The notes beneath the pieces were generated by a model. That model saw only the letters and a list, made by a program, of their open reading frames with translations, ran no database searches and was not told the DNA's origin. Positions 1-11,229 of a DNA stretch of 64,000 nucleotides are shown here, one piece after another. This DNA comes from Saussurea involucrata. Its lineage: Eukaryota > Streptophyta > Magnoliopsida > Asterales > Asteraceae. How positions within the stretch are numbered: the first letter of the stretch is position 1; every line of letters starts with the position of its first letter. Made by a program: the position numbers and the translations under genes. Location: contig CM066327.1 in the NCBI GenBank assembly GCA_033807775.1, positions 89,103,295-89,167,294 on the forward strand, read 5' to 3'.

Positions 1-839
1 CGTTGATGATCGATTAATAACTAAATTAAATAAATAAACTTTAGAGTAAAAGCAAAGAACAAATTTGGTTTTTTGGGATAAAAGTAGTCGCGGGTTGGAA
101 TCCCAATGGTTTCACAAAGAACACTCCATTTATGATAATTATCAGACTAATCCAATGAAGTGAATACACAATCACGTAAATAATTGTTATTCTCTCTTGA
201 GCAACAACAACGTTATTTATAGAAAATGCAGATTTTATCTCTCGATCTCAACCTAGGAATTCATAAGTTCTTTAAGAACAAGATTGTAAAACAAGTACTA
301 AGGTTTACTTGGTATATCTCTATCCAATTTCTCACCCTAGGCATACAAATTCAAGTCAAGTTATGGAATCGTTCTCTCGAATCTAATTCATAACAACTAA
401 ATCAATTTGCAAGGTGATCAAGCTCACAAAAGCATTAAAACCAAATTCATATGCTTCATTAATTAGAAAACTGATAAAAATCACAAGGTTTCGTGTTTAT
501 ATGCTTACAAACCAAAGTTCATCCAACCCCCAACAATCTAAAGATTAGTTCATGTTGGGGTTGTTAAAACACAAAGAAAAAAAGAAAGAAAGTAGAGTAG
601 ACATGGTTTCTTGAACAAGAAATCAATGTATGAACAATCTCCCTTTTTGTTGAATCGCAAGACCCAAGAACAAGGAATTGATCTTCGTTAATTCGGCGCT
701 CCACGATGATTTCGTTGCGTTAATCGGCTTTAAAATCTATGGAAAATCGCCCTAAGTTGCCCCAAAATCGTCCATCGCCTCTCTCTACTCGATATGGTGA
801 AAAATATCCCAAACCCTATGTCAAAAAGGCCTTAAAAAC

Positions 840-975
840 GTATCAGCACATCGTCGGTACTTACACCGGGAGTTAAAGTACCGACAGAAGTACCGATGGC
901 CACTGTCTCCAGAATTTTGGATTGTCGGGAGTTACATCGGGACTTTAAGTACCGATACAAGTACCGGTAGGCATT
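840..975. repeat. Imperfect duplicated GTACCG/CGGTAC block in the element I LTR
   Basis: Two imperfect units of roughly 60-70 bp each contain a CGGGAGTTA-like stretch followed by two GTACCG words spaced about 12 bp apart (AAGTACCGACAGAAGTACCG and AAGTACCGATACAAGTACCG). CGGTAC also occurs upstream in inverted orientation. Function is unknown. The position inside an LTR is compatible with a promoter or enhancer repeat. Confidence 0.6.
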
Positions 976-1274
976 GTTTTGCAAAAATTAAGATTTTTCC
1001 TTTGCTTGATGGCCCAACTTGCCAAGTCTCGGTGGCACCTTTTTGAGTTTCTTTAATGCATTTCTCCGAGCTTTGACCCACAAATTGACTCGTACCTCCT
1101 CCATTTGCCATTAACTTGTCAAATGCTTCATTCTTGTCTATAATTTGCTCATTTCGACCCAAGTTCTTCATTTATTATCGAAGCATAGATTCCTGAAAAA
1201 CTCATAAATAAACCGTGAAATACGCTTCGTTTGCTTGGAATTCAAGCAGTTTAATCACGGAAAGTGGTGCTAAA

Positions 1275-1296
1275 ATAACGCCAAAAATGGCGTTAT
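1275..1296. repeat. Perfect inverted repeat at the LTR end of element I
   Basis: ATAACGCCA (1275-1283) and TGGCGTTAT (1288-1296) form a 9-bp stem with an AAAA loop, ending 2 bp before the LTR edge. A hairpin this close to an LTR terminus probably belongs to the element's own end sequence. Confidence 0.85.
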
Positions 1297-1298
1297 CA

Positions 1299-2469
1299 GT
1301 TTACCACTGAGAAAACCACCCAGACCACTCGTTCTAGAAAACAGGTCACTGTGATCGGGTTCCAAACCCATTTTGGCCAAGGCTTCATCACTGCCAACGA
1401 CATTCGCACCGCCCTGAACCTACCTGTCGCTCCTTTCGAACCACTGCCTGAAGATGATAATGAACTTATCGCCTTCCTTGACATGATGAAATATTCATGG
1501 GACAAGAAGCCCCGCACTGACGAAGATGACAAGAAGCTGACCAAGATACTCAAGGCAAAGATGCCCGCTGAGTTGAACTACAACTTTGCTCATGTGATCT
1601 CATGCGTGAGTGCAAAGTTCGGATCGCTGGATTAGGCCAACAATATTCAGGTTGCAATGAGGTACTCGCTGCTCGTTGGGCAAAAAATCGACTATGCCCA
1701 CATTATTTTCGACGACCTGATGTCTATGGTCGAAACACCTGATAGGGACTTGAAGGTTCCCTATGTCCGTTTCGTCTCTGCGCTTCTCCAACTCTTCCTC
1801 AAGAAGAAATACTCTAAGCAGGGAGACTACAAGCTCCCTCTGCTTGGCGTCAAGATCCTCGACTTCCAGTCGATTAAAGGTGAGGTACGTCTTTCTACTC
1901 TTTTAACTCTTCTTACCCCTTCTTCTACTTTGGCGGCAAATTCAGCGGTGAAATCCCCCGCTAAGACCCACGCTGCCAAAACCATGTCCTCATTGAAGAG
2001 GAAACATTCAGACACCAACCTTGGCTCCCATAAGACCAAGAAGACTTCAGTCTTCTCAAGGTACGGATTCAGCTATTGCCTCTTCACATGCATCGATTGA
2101 AAACTTCGTGGTCCGCTCCACCACAGCTGAACCCGCAACACCAACCACTTCAGTGGCTCCAATCCCTGAAGCTTCACTGGCATCTTTACCAAGCTTCTCG
2201 GTGCCTCAAATCACTGATGAAGTCATTCTCGGAAATGCCAGTGCCGCTCCTGCAAGCACAAGTTTCTCAGCAGTTGCCTCATCTTCCTACTTTGGTCATC
2301 ACTTCTACACAGGCGACAACTGTCGCTGACACGCATGCCTCGCTGCTCCACAACCTGATGCAGCAAAACTCTCATGGACCTGATGGCTTTCCCATTCCTT
2401 CGTCCTCCATGTCTCAAATGGAGAAGGACATGTAATACTATGGTTTTGACTCTCTCACAAACCCATCAG
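1299..2469 (+). pseudogene. Extra gene (aORF) of element C, exon 1, 5'-truncated
   Basis: This is part of the N-terminal globular domain of the additional protein carried by these copia elements. It matches the product of element D on the other strand: DMMKYSW against DAMKYNW, KMPAELNY against KMPSEMNY, PYVRFVSALL against PYPRFLSALF. A basic motif KRKHSDTNLGSHKTKK follows, shared with D and nuclear-localisation-like. The first codons are missing because element I is inserted at 1298. An in-frame TAG at 1633-1635, a frameshift after the basic motif (near 2050-2090) and a TAA in the C-terminal part make it a pseudogene. The exon ends at 2469 before GTATCC. Function is unknown; the protein is neither gag nor pol. 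Confidence 0.75.
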
Positions 2470-2552
2470 GTATCCTAACCAATTCCATTTCTTCTTCTCA
2501 ACCCCTTTCCTCTTTTGGGGTTCGTTGGCTCAAAAGTTCTTTTCTTTGACAG
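2470..2552 (+). other. Spliceosomal intron 1 of the element C aORF (83 bp)
   Basis: Donor CAG|GTATCC and acceptor TTTCTTTGACAG|GTCC, with a pyrimidine-rich stretch before the acceptor. Removal joins the codons into Gly-Pro-Asn-Leu-Gly in phase 1. Element D gives the same residues and phase after removal of its intron at 43235-43308. Conserved position and phase with diverged intron sequence in two copies is strong evidence for a real intron. Confidence 0.85.
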
Positions 2553-3594
2553 GTCCTAACTTGGGCTCTATCACTACATCCCTTAAGGATGTCAGTGATA
2601 AGGTGGATTCAATGTCAACGGAACTCACCAACAACACCTGAGCCGTGAACACTGCCGGTGATACACTGAAAAACATCTCCACCACCCTCGACAGCAAAGC
2701 CAACAACGCTGAAATCTCAAAGCTGCAAGAGGAGGTGAAGACTCTCTAAACGAACGTTGTGCACAACTCCAAATCCGTTCAAACCATATCCTCCACCTAT
2801 GCCACTCTCAGCAGCGATGTTGGAACGCTGAAAAATGATGTATCGGCGCTCAGGGGCCAAATCGGAAATTTGTCCACTAAGGTTGATTCTTCCACCAGCT
2901 TACTTGGTCAAATCCTGGACCGCCTGAGTGCTCCCACGGCCCCTGTCTCCTACTTCACTGCGTATGACCGGGACAAGTTAGGGATGGCATCGGACTTCCT
3001 TCTTCAGGCCACCTCAACTATCTTTGGCCTAGAAGACAGAGTTCGTACGCTTGAGGTTGCTAAGGCCTCAGTATCAGCTACCCCTGGCCTAGAAGACATG
3101 GCTGCTGATACCTCCCTTGCAGTCGCTGCTCCTGTGGATTTACCTCCCCCTATTGAGGATGACAAAGAGGGGGAGAAGATCTTTTAAGAAAACCCTCCTC
3201 ATGTTGAGGGGGAGGGAACCACTGAAGATCCCTCTCAATTTAAGGGGGAGAAAGAGGAAGAAAAGGAACCCACTTCTCCCTCATCTCCTTTCCCCATTGA
3301 AATTGTTGATATCCCTTCTGAAGAAGAAGAGGATGAAGAAGAGGAAGACGGAGTAGAGATCCCTGATGAAGAACCCTATTCACACCCTGGTGGCCAGGAT
3401 GATGATGATGACGAATGTTGGTTCCAACCTGCAGTCCTCAGGGTCCCTGAACCCAAGGGGTAGTCTTCAATGAAACAGAGGAGACAACGAAGAAGTCTCC
3501 GGCCAAGAAAGCTCCCAAACGCAAGCAAAAAGGACTTTCTCCCACAGGGAACTTAGCGATACTCTTCAACGCTGAGAGTCTTCCAACCTCTCAG
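2553..3594 (+). pseudogene. aORF of element C, exon 2: coiled-coil and acidic region
   Basis: Begins PNLGSITTSLKDVSDKV, parallel to PNLGTINNSLMDFSTKV in D. A heptad-rich stretch follows (for example LKNDVSALRGQIGNLSTKV), then Ala/Pro-rich and Glu/Asp-rich segments, and a basic segment near 3490-3530. In-frame stops lie around 2640 and 2745, and frame changes in the acidic part break it. The coiled coil suggests the product multimerises. The exon ends NLAILFNAESLPTSQ before a GTATGT donor. The D counterpart ends NLAILYCMPVCQ at the same point. Confidence 0.75.
3167..3250 (+). repeat. Three internal polypurine-tract-like GGGGGAG copies in the C aORF
   Basis: GAGGGGGAGA (3167-3176), TTGAGGGGGAGGG (3204-3216) and TAAGGGGGAG (3241-3250) closely copy the real polypurine tract of the element (TAGGGGGAGAT before 39259). 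Such sites could prime extra plus strands during reverse transcription. Confidence 0.7.
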
Positions 3595-3732
3595 GTATGT
3601 CTCTCACTAATCCTATACACTGCTCCTATTCTCCCTCATCTCAAACCCATATCCTCAAACACTTAGCCATTTTCTTCTATCTTTTTCTTATCTTCAAAAG
3701 ATCTAACTCATTGATTCTTTAGATTCAGCTAG
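3595..3732 (+). other. Spliceosomal intron 2 of the element C aORF (138 bp)
   Basis: Donor CTCAG|GTATGT is a near-perfect plant donor. Two AGs lie close together at the acceptor (TTCAG and CTAG). Only CTAG|TCC keeps an open phase-0 frame into exon 3, so I place the end at 3732. Element D has the equivalent intron at 41975-42129, with the same phase and the same downstream TCCxCTCCCCTGCTT context. Confidence 0.8.
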
Positions 3733-4160
3733 TCCCCTCCCCTGCTTAAGGGACCCGCTGAAACTCCCCAACCTCTACAACAAATAATCCCAACTACTCT
3801 AGCTGATGCCTCTCCAATAATCCCGGTCTCAGTTATGGAGACCGATAACCAACAATAAGAAAAAGAAGAAGAAGAGTTGCTCGCTCATCCAAACAGACCC
3901 TCTTGACTTCCTCAAAGATCAGAGGATGAATCTCAGAGAAGAGCAACTATGATCCAGCATCTAGAGGGTCAGAGATTAAAGATCATCCCTCCAGCCAGCC
4001 TTGCTTTCTTGTCACCTAAAGAGATAGAAGAATCCATCAGGGCTAAGAAGATGCTTACTGAGAACCAAGGGGCAATTTTCAAAGACAAAATTTTGCTCTC
4101 AAGGTTGCTCAGCGCTCAGTCGCTGATAATAAGTTGAAGCGGTTTCCTCTGACGGTTCAA
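3733..4160 (+). pseudogene. aORF of element C, exon 3, part before the element G insertion
   Basis: The reading frame starts Ser-Pro-Pro-Leu-Leu. It contains a Glu-rich stretch (EEEELL near 3860-3880) and then MIQHLEGQRLKIIPPASLA, which matches MIQKLQAQRIVPSNLRSF in D. A TAA near 3855 and a small frameshift near 4100 break it. The coding sequence is cut at 4160 by element G and continues at 38176. TTCAA is present on both sides of the insert. Confidence 0.75.
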
Positions 4161-4828
4161 TGTAACAACCTAAAATCTATAACATACATTTCTATTAAAA
4201 TGTCCCAAAACAAGGGTCCCAGTACATACATGACATTCCAAATGACACAGGTTACAACACTTGCAGCGGAAACAAACTTCCACAACCGAGAACTAGCTAT
4301 GCTAAAGCAGTACTAAATTAAGACTAGAGTGCTCTACACAGATCACCTCCATCTCTATTCTTCATGCCTTCTCTTTTCCTTAGATGAAGCACCACTAAAG
4401 GGCTTCCCTGAAAATGGGTTTAGTTTTGAAAAGTGAGGGTTAGGCCATGAGGTCTAGTGAATTCCCTCCAAAAAGCAGTTTATACGAAAACATGCATAAA
4501 ATCATTTCTTTATCCGCCATAAGGCCCAACAACTATAATCCAACATCATACATGGGTATTTGCACAGTGTTCATAGACCACATTCATAACCAGTCCAACC
4601 ACGATCGGGGCCCAAGTAGACTCCCCTCTCGCCTTCGGGGCCCAAACAGACCCCCATTCCCTCATGCGTAGGAAACAGATTCCATGCGTGCGCGGTCAAC
4701 GATTTAACTCCCAACAGATCGTCGGATCCCAAGGTACACTAATCCCACTGTGCAACCCGAGTCCACATAAGTATACCATGCAAGGTTAGAAACATGTTGC
4801 AATGTACTTATCTTTAAAAAATAGTTCA

Positions 4829-5106
4829 TGTAGAATCCAGATCCGTGCAACAAATATGAAATCGAAATAATAAGCAATAAGAATAATGATTTCAACTGGT
4901 CATCTCTGTATTATGCTTTCAATCAGAGTGTTTACAATACGAGTAGGAAAGCAAATGAGATGATTAACCTATTTTTCTAGGCTAATACAACATTATATAG
5001 TTCGGGCCCGTGGTCAACAAGCCACGGCCCGTTCACTATGGACTAAGTTTAAACAAATACAATTTAAACCCTTGAACTTAAAATCAACATAAATTCTACC
5101 CTAACA
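4829..5106 (-). repeat. 3' LTR of element A
   Basis: Minus-strand ends are TGTTAGGGTAG... and ...GGATTCTACA. The pair at 18725-19003 is the same apart from a one-base indel and a few substitutions. A TATA-like TATATAATG lies in the middle on the minus strand. Its first bases, TGTTAG, supply the stop codon of the extra gene. Confidence 0.95.
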
Positions 5107-5120
5107 ATCTCCCCCTTTGA
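5107..5120 (-). promoter_or_regulatory. Polypurine tract of element A
   Basis: Reads CAAAGGGGGAGAT on the minus strand directly before the 3' LTR. This is the plus-strand primer site for reverse transcription. It is also translated as Lys-Gly-Gly-Asp-Cys, the last residues of the extra protein. Confidence 0.9.
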
Positions 5121-7023
5121 TTTGAAGTTCGAGTTCGCGTTCGATCTCTTGCCAGTTGTAGACATAACGTTTGCGAAGTGCGAAATGAACCTCGAAGAAT
5201 CTGATGGTGCGGCGGTAGTCGAGACGTTCTTCAACCATATCCAAAGCAGTCTGAGCAGTTCTTTCATTCAGATTGGGCACATAGGATACCTTTGGATTTT
5301 CGGATTCGTGTTTAATGATCTTCCGAAGAGCGTCTTGAACTTTGAGCAGTGTGCCGTCGCAAAATCGATCTACCTGACTGAACCTCATAAACTTCTTTTC
5401 TTTCTGAGCGTTGAGGAAGACGATCCTAAATTCCGGTTGAAGCAGCATTGCGTTCTCGGGATACATCGACAGTTCAGGAGCTTTTAGATTCGGTTTGAGC
5501 AGATTTACCTTCTTTGATCGGTTCTCGATTGCCATTTGAAAGTCCGTAAGATAAGAGATCATAATAGAACGGACGAGGAATCGACGAACCGCTTCGAGCG
5601 CCTTTGTTACAGCAAGCGGTCGGATGGTTCTGGTGCGAAGATCTCTCAGAATAACCAGGAGGTCGAACGGATGGAGATGCTTAAAGTCAGCTTCAGAAAA
5701 AAATCCATTCTTTTCCGTCTTCACGTCGAACAGTGAACACGGGAAAGACGATCTTCATAATTTTGTTTGACTGAATCTTTAGCACCTCTGAAATTTTATG
5801 TTTGGTTCAAACCTGGTCTCTCGGGAGACATCGCTTCATGGCTTCTACGTATCGGAGTTGGCGTGCTGGATCAGTACTGTAGATGCCAAGACAGAAGGTC
5901 GGCTCAATCGGGCGAATTCTGTGAAAAAACAGCTTCTTCAGAGATTCCTCTAGATGAGGAATGAGGACCTTGATCTTCTCCCAACGGTTTTGTTGCTGAG
6001 GAGGGGGAGGAAGATAAGGAGCTGTCATTTGCTGATGAGATGTCGGGATTTCTGCATTTGAGATTTCGGGTTGATCTGAAGTCGTAGCGGGTTGAGTCGA
6101 GTGAACGAGAGGCGTACCATAGAAATTCTGAAGCAGAAACTGGTCGTAATCAACGTTGTCGTCTTCATCAGTGGGAAACACCAAGTTTACCTCGAAGTTT
6201 ACGGCTCTGGCAGCTTTTTCGTACCATGCGTCTTCGGTTTCCGGGTTGGTTTCACATGCAGGATCAATCATGGTGAGCGTCGGCATGTCTGATGGTTCTT
6301 GTGCGACCAATTCTTGTGATGTACCCTCGGGCTTTTCAACCATTGGGGCTTTGTCATCTGAGATATCCATGTCGATGACCATCTGAGCTAATGGCAACTC
6401 GGCTTCGGGTGCTTCTGTTGAAGTTGCCGCAGTTGGGGGTTCTTGTTGAACCACAAATGTCGCTACATGCTGGATCAGGGAGGCGGTCTCGGTTAGACGT
6501 TGTCGCTTCTCCCCCTCACGGTGATCAGGATCCTCCTGGTCATCTTGTTTGCGTTTTAGACCGCCGGCTTGACTCTTACAAGTGTCTTCTAGTGAGCAGA
6601 CCCTCTCAGACAGTGTGGCAAGCGCTTTGTTGTAGTCGTTGAGGGTCGAGTCAATAGCGTCAAGGCATGAGGTGATGGACGAAGATGGAGCAGTGACCTG
6701 GGATCGAAGAACTGAGATTAGGTATGCTTCGGCAGATGCGGTTGTGTCGGATTCCTGGAGCAGTGGAGCAGTTGGGCTAAGAGCATCGTCTTCAGAGTGT
6801 CCACCGAATAAGTAGGTTGCGGTTGAGGCGGTGGAGGCACAAAGACGGTTTCAGTGTCGACGAGGTGGCCCTTTTCTTTGATAGTATGCATCGGTTTGGC
6901 AAGTTCAGCGGCTACATGTTCCTGCATTTGTTGCTCCATAACCTGTCGGACAGCCTCAAGGGTGCTGTCCAGAGACCCTTTTGACACAAAGTCGGGTAAA
7001 ATAACGCCGGGCTCACTTAGAGT

Positions 7024-7698
7024 TAGGGGTGAGCAAAACCCGACCGACCCGAATAACCCGCCCGACCCGAATGGTCCGAACCCGAAAATAGGCCGAACCC
7101 GAATGGCCCGAACCCGAATGGCCCGAACCCGATTAACCCGACTTGGTACTTCGGTTCGGTTCGGTTTGGGTTTTCCCGAACCCGAACCCGCCCGAAACCC
7201 GAAGTTTTATTTTTTTATTTTTTTTTATTAAATATAAATCTGTGTGTGGGTCTTTGGTCATTTTGTGTTTGTGAACTGTGAACCTTTCTCCTTCAAATAT
7301 CTTGAAAACTTTAAATCAATAAGTTCTTTAATAAATTTTATGTTTGAACTTTGAGATATTGTTTAATATGAGGATAAACTTTAGACTTGCATGTCATTCT
7401 ATATTTCTATGTGTTAGAGGATAGTAGGAAAACCATACTTATCTTTTAATAGTTCAAGAAAAACCATATGGAAGGAAAGTTGGGCTAAAAAACACTAAAA
7501 AAAATGGACTGAAAAAATGGGCTTGGGATCGGCCCAACCCGAACCCGAACCCGAAACCCGACAACCCGAAATGGCCCGAACCCGATTAACCCGATCTACA
7601 CTTTGGGCGGGTTTCGGGGCCACCTACTTCCACCCGAAACCCGAAAACCCGAAATTGAAAACCCGAACCCGCCCGACCCGCCCGTTTGCTCACCCCTA
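7024..7698. mobile_element. hAT-type MITE (675 bp) inside the element A aORF
   Basis: Terminal inverted repeats TAGGGGTGAGCAAA and TTTGCTCACCCCTA are flanked by the 8-bp duplication CTTAGAGT (7016-7023 and 7699-7706). Both the TAGGGGTG-type ends and the 8-bp duplication are typical of hAT elements. There is no transposase. The outer 150-200 bp on each side are built from CCCGAA, CCCGAATGG and CCCGATTAA repeats, and the centre (about 7200-7500) is A/T-rich. The same place in element B (25446-25453) has one uninterrupted copy of the target, so B is a natural empty site. Confidence 0.9.
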
Positions 7699-9629
7699 CT
7701 TAGAGTACCCGTTGAGGCATCTACCGTAGAGGTAGAGCCACCTACGTTCACAACTGGCGTGATATTAACTGTGGTAGGATTTCTGTCCAATCCTCGTGTT
7801 CCGGTAGTCGGAGACACTATAGACGTTCCGGTCGGGTCACTAAGAGCCGCGACTTGGTGTTGTTCCGCATCAAGTGTCCTAGGCGAAGAATGTTCAGTAA
7901 CGATAGGCTCTAGACTCGATGGTGCACACAAAGAAGTCGAGACCGGGGGCTGCTGGTCTCTTATTTCAACACCAACACTCTCCGAATGAGAGGCCGGTGG
8001 AAGTTGTGCTTGTTCCCCGTGTAATATTGAAACATCCGTCTGTTGTGAGACGGATGAGTGGCTATGGGGGTGTGCAATGGCTCCGCTAGGTCCACGGAGT
8101 CTGTTTCAATACCCCGTCCCAACGGATGAGACAGGATAGTAGATGTGGCGACCTGGATATCACTCGGCTGGGGTCGCTCTTGAGCCTCGTTATCTTTACG
8201 GCTCGCTCTTTCCTGGTTCAACTTTAAACGCAGTTCTCTCCGTCTCGCATGATCTAACTCCTCTATGTTTTCTCCCTCAGATGTCCTAGTGATAGGTCCG
8301 GTTCCAGTGTGTGGAGGTGATTCAAGTGGGATGCCGACGGTAAAATCAGGGTTGGGTCCGATACCGTGAGGTATTTGTCTCAGGTGTATGTTACGGTCGG
8401 TATCGGAGTCCGTGGAGGCAGATTCCACGTCTTCAACTTGCGTACTGGGAGAGGGGGTTCGGTGATATATGGCTCGGTTGAGTGATGTAGGCTTGGTCTC
8501 GAAGATGGACCGGCTTGGGCTGAGCTGGAACCGGGTTGCGATTCCGCTGCACCACCTACTCTCGTTCTCCTTCCTCTCACAACTAACGTTCCCCGCCCGA
8601 CAGCACCTTCTTGTCGGGCCCTTCCTCCTCTCATCCTAGGACCCTCAGGTCCCTCAGGCCTATGTCCCTGGGCAGGTCCCTCCGGCTCTGGCTGGACCAT
8701 GGGATTTCCTAACTCTCCCCTATAAGCAACTACCCCTGGTGCAGCGGGATCGACTATGGCTAGTAGGGCGGCAGGAATGGGTGAGGCGACCGCATCGGAT
8801 GGGTTGCGGATCACCATGAGTTGGAGGTGTCGGATGGGGCATACGGGATGTGTACTTCGTCTTGGAATGGCGGGATTCGCATCCATGTGTTGACGAACAG
8901 CAAGCGATAGGAAACGTGGATATGGGAGGAACTTCTTCTGTTTGGTTCCGCCGATGTGTCGAATGGTGGTCACAAGTTCACGCCAGATGATCATGGCGAA
9001 GTCGACGTGGCGGTTGTAGCACACGGCGTGAATAAGTCGCAGAAAGTCACCGGTACATTGATCAATACCTTTCCATCAGGCGGATAGGCAGCAGTTGAGT
9101 ATGGTGAAGAGCGTGTACCAAAGTGGCGCCAAGAACTTGCGATTGAAGACTGATGGTCTTTGAAGGTCGGAGTTGTAACCAAGGGCACGCATTTGTGCGC
9201 ATAGTGTGGCATCGTTAACGGCAGGATCGTACCGTTCATGGTTGTTGGCAGTGGCTTCCGGTAGAGAAAGAAGTCGGCGAAAGGAATCGGACGTCAGAGT
9301 AAAAGGGTGGTTGTCTATCTGCGCCGTGATGGTCTGAGTGTTGCCAATCATACGGACTTGTGCCGTCAGCCAGACTTGTAGAACGTAGATCAAGGGAACG
9401 TCGGCGGTGCGAGTGAGGGCCTCATGGATGGGATGGCGCATCAGGATGTCCAGAATGACCTGATGTTGCGGGTTAGGTCTGAATAGTGCCGGGTCCAAGT
9501 AATGGTTGTTGGCCTCCAACTCAATGCCATGGTCAGGATCAACCAAGGCAGCATCTGCTACTTCGTCGATGATTTCCTCCTCCTGAGGAATTTGGTCTTC
9601 CGAATTTTTTTGTTTCGCCATGTATAAAT

Positions 9630-9686
9630 CTGTGAAAATGGCACACAGTTAGGAACTTAACCAGAAGAACAAGTGTTGGTGCGTAC
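9630..9686 (-). other. Candidate mini-intron / 3' splice site before the element A aORF
   Basis: On the minus strand AAAG|GTACGC opens and CATTTTCACAG|AT closes a 57-bp stretch ending nine bases before the ATG. Element B has the same donor and acceptor words 56 bp apart in front of its ATG. The acceptor could also serve a distant donor in the leader. A length of 57 bp is short for a plant intron, so the acceptor is more credible than the local donor. Confidence 0.5.
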
Positions 9687-9769
9687 CTTTGCGTTAAATG
9701 GCTCAATCTGAGACAAATCATGGACGGGTAGTAAGGAAACAGGTACCGAATGGGCACAACAGCAGGGGA

Positions 9770-10640
9770 ATCCGGATGAAAAGACAGGGTGTCCGGATAA
9801 CTTCAAAAAGTCCGGATAACAGGGTTGTCCGGATAAGTATATGCATGTGCCCGGATAACAGGGTTGTCCGGATAAGCATATGCATGTGTCCGGGTACAAA
9901 AGGATTATCCGGACAAAGGTTCCCGGATACATGAGTTTATCGGATAAGTTGGGAGTCCGGACATCACACTATCTGGTAGTTGAACTTACCGGAAACCCTA
10001 AGGTTTCCGGACAACTAGGTTTCCGGGAGTTTGATGGTGTCCGGATGGATATGCATGATACTTGAAGGTGCCCGGTTAAAAACGCATGGTGAAGAACGTG
10101 TCCGGACACGATGAATGTGTCCGGACGAAGACCTTTAACGAATAATCCACCAAAACGTGGGTCAAGGCCAGTATGAGTGCAGTGACAAGTGTGATTCGAG
10201 GCGACATATTGAGTTTATTTCAGTTAAATCACCACTAACGACCCATAAATCGTGTGGACCCAAACTTGGGTTTCGGATCCAAAGATGAGGACTAAATCGG
10301 GGTCTGTTTGGGATGTAATGTGAACACAACATAGTGGTAATGATCGATAGGGATGTGCGAACAACATACCTGAGCTTGGGATTGAATACGGGTGTGAATA
10401 GCGAATATGAGAGATGTCCGAGCGAGAGATAGAGAGAGCGAGGGGGTGTAGGGTTTTAGGTCAAGAAGTCCGGATGTTCAAAAGACAAGGGCCCGGATGA
10501 TTTATATAACCCGGGTGTTGTCCGGGTTCATGACCGACCCGGATATACCCGGTCCGGATACTGTCCGGAAAACCAGAGTATCCGGATATTGTCCGGATAA
10601 CAAGAGAATCCGGATACTGTCCGGATAACTCTGGTGTGTC
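9770..10640 (-). repeat. TCCGGA-rich arrays between pol and aORF of element A
   Basis: Closely spaced TCCGGATAA, CCGGATAAC and CCGGAAAC words occupy about 9770-10130 and 10475-10640. Part is a recent tandem duplication (about 9825-9895, unit about 37 bp containing ATATGCATGTG). The core TCCGGA is palindromic. The same array type occurs in the leader of A and in B and E. No frame is conserved through it, so a nucleic-acid role is more likely than coding. Confidence 0.85.
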
Positions 10641-10690
10641 CTTTTTTCGGGAATTTTCAGAAAACGGAACCTTGTTATGAGATCTGTCTC

Positions 10691-10951
10691 TTGCTCTCCC
10701 TCAAACTGAGCATGGGAATGCCAGTGCTCCCCCTCGAATCGTGCAGTAGGGTGCAGTCGAGGGGTCCGATATAGAGAAACTGTAATCTTTTAAGAGAACA
10801 TCTATGTCGCTCCCCCTCAAGTGATGACAAAATTGTAGACTTTGGAGTGCCAACACACACAAAAACTTTTGATATTAAAGAAAACTGTGTGTGACGCTCC
10901 CCCTCAAATTATGAGTAAACTTACATGATGTCGCTGTGTCCTCCCCCTGAA
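10691..10951 (-). repeat. Five internal polypurine-tract-like sites in the element A spacer
   Basis: Minus-strand TTGAGGGGGAGC-type words occur near 10726-10738, 10809-10820 and 10896-10908, with weaker versions at 10693-10703 and 10938-10951. They resemble the true tract at 5107. Element B has five at the equivalent place. Confidence 0.75.
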
Positions 10952-11229
10952 CACAATGACTAAAAGTGAAAGCACAGAGATAATGAAATAAACAAACAAA
11001 TGATGGTATGAAGTAAAAGAAACACACGAAGAAAGAGTTAAACAGAAAAAAAAAACAAAACAGACGAAATCTACCTAAAAAATACAGAGACGAAATCTAA
11101 CGAAGTGACCTAGACAAGTAGAATACCAGTGCGAGGAAGTGTATGCCCAACCATCAAGAGTGTTAACTCTGGAGGAGGAGTAGACAGTTACTCGTATAGG
11201 TATGGAACTTGTAACGGCACACAGCCGGA

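Larger units (their letters stand above)
1..1298 (-). mobile_element. Gypsy-type LTR, partial (element I)
   Basis: The right edge has the LTR-type terminus ...GTTATCA, which read on the minus strand starts TGATAACGCC. It abruptly interrupts the coding sequence of the copia extra gene that starts at 1299, so this is the terminal part of a minus-strand insertion. No primer site, polypurine tract or recognisable protein is seen in 1-1298. The segment is therefore probably all LTR, with the rest of the element left of the window. The single 79-codon minus-strand frame at 932-1171 has no family likeness and I do not count it as a gene. The terminus resembles Athila-type LTRs, but the lineage is not certain. 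The target duplication would be GTTTA (1299-1303), which cannot be checked because the other end is absent. Confidence 0.6.
5101..9621 (-). pseudogene. Extra gene (aORF) of element A, broken
   Basis: The start MAKQKNSEDQIPQEEE at 9621 lies nine bases after a CAG acceptor-like site. The N-terminal globular domain (9621 to about 8900) has LPYPRFLSLAVRQH near 8925, matching PYPRFLSALF in D. A Pro/Arg-rich linker, a Ser/Thr-rich region, a coiled coil (about 6950-6590), an acidic stretch and a C-terminal domain (about 6010-5101) follow, the last with FSEADFKHLHPF and MRFSQVDRFCDGT. The end is a stop in the LTR. Defects are a TGA at 9076-9078, a frameshift near 8430, a MITE at 7024-7698 and further frame changes near 7950, 6740 and 5780. 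Element B carries a close homologue of the C-terminal two thirds. Function is unknown; by position it corresponds to an env-like or accessory protein. Confidence 0.75.

Noticed and set aside
932..1171. 79-codon minus-strand frame in the LTR of element I
   Set aside because: Hydrophilic, no known motif, inside an LTR; open by chance as far as can be seen.
5101..9621. Integrated plant pararetrovirus or true retroviral envelope gene
   Set aside because: No signal peptide, transmembrane segment or glycoprotein motif is seen in the extra gene, and no movement or coat protein motifs; 'env-like' is used only for its position.
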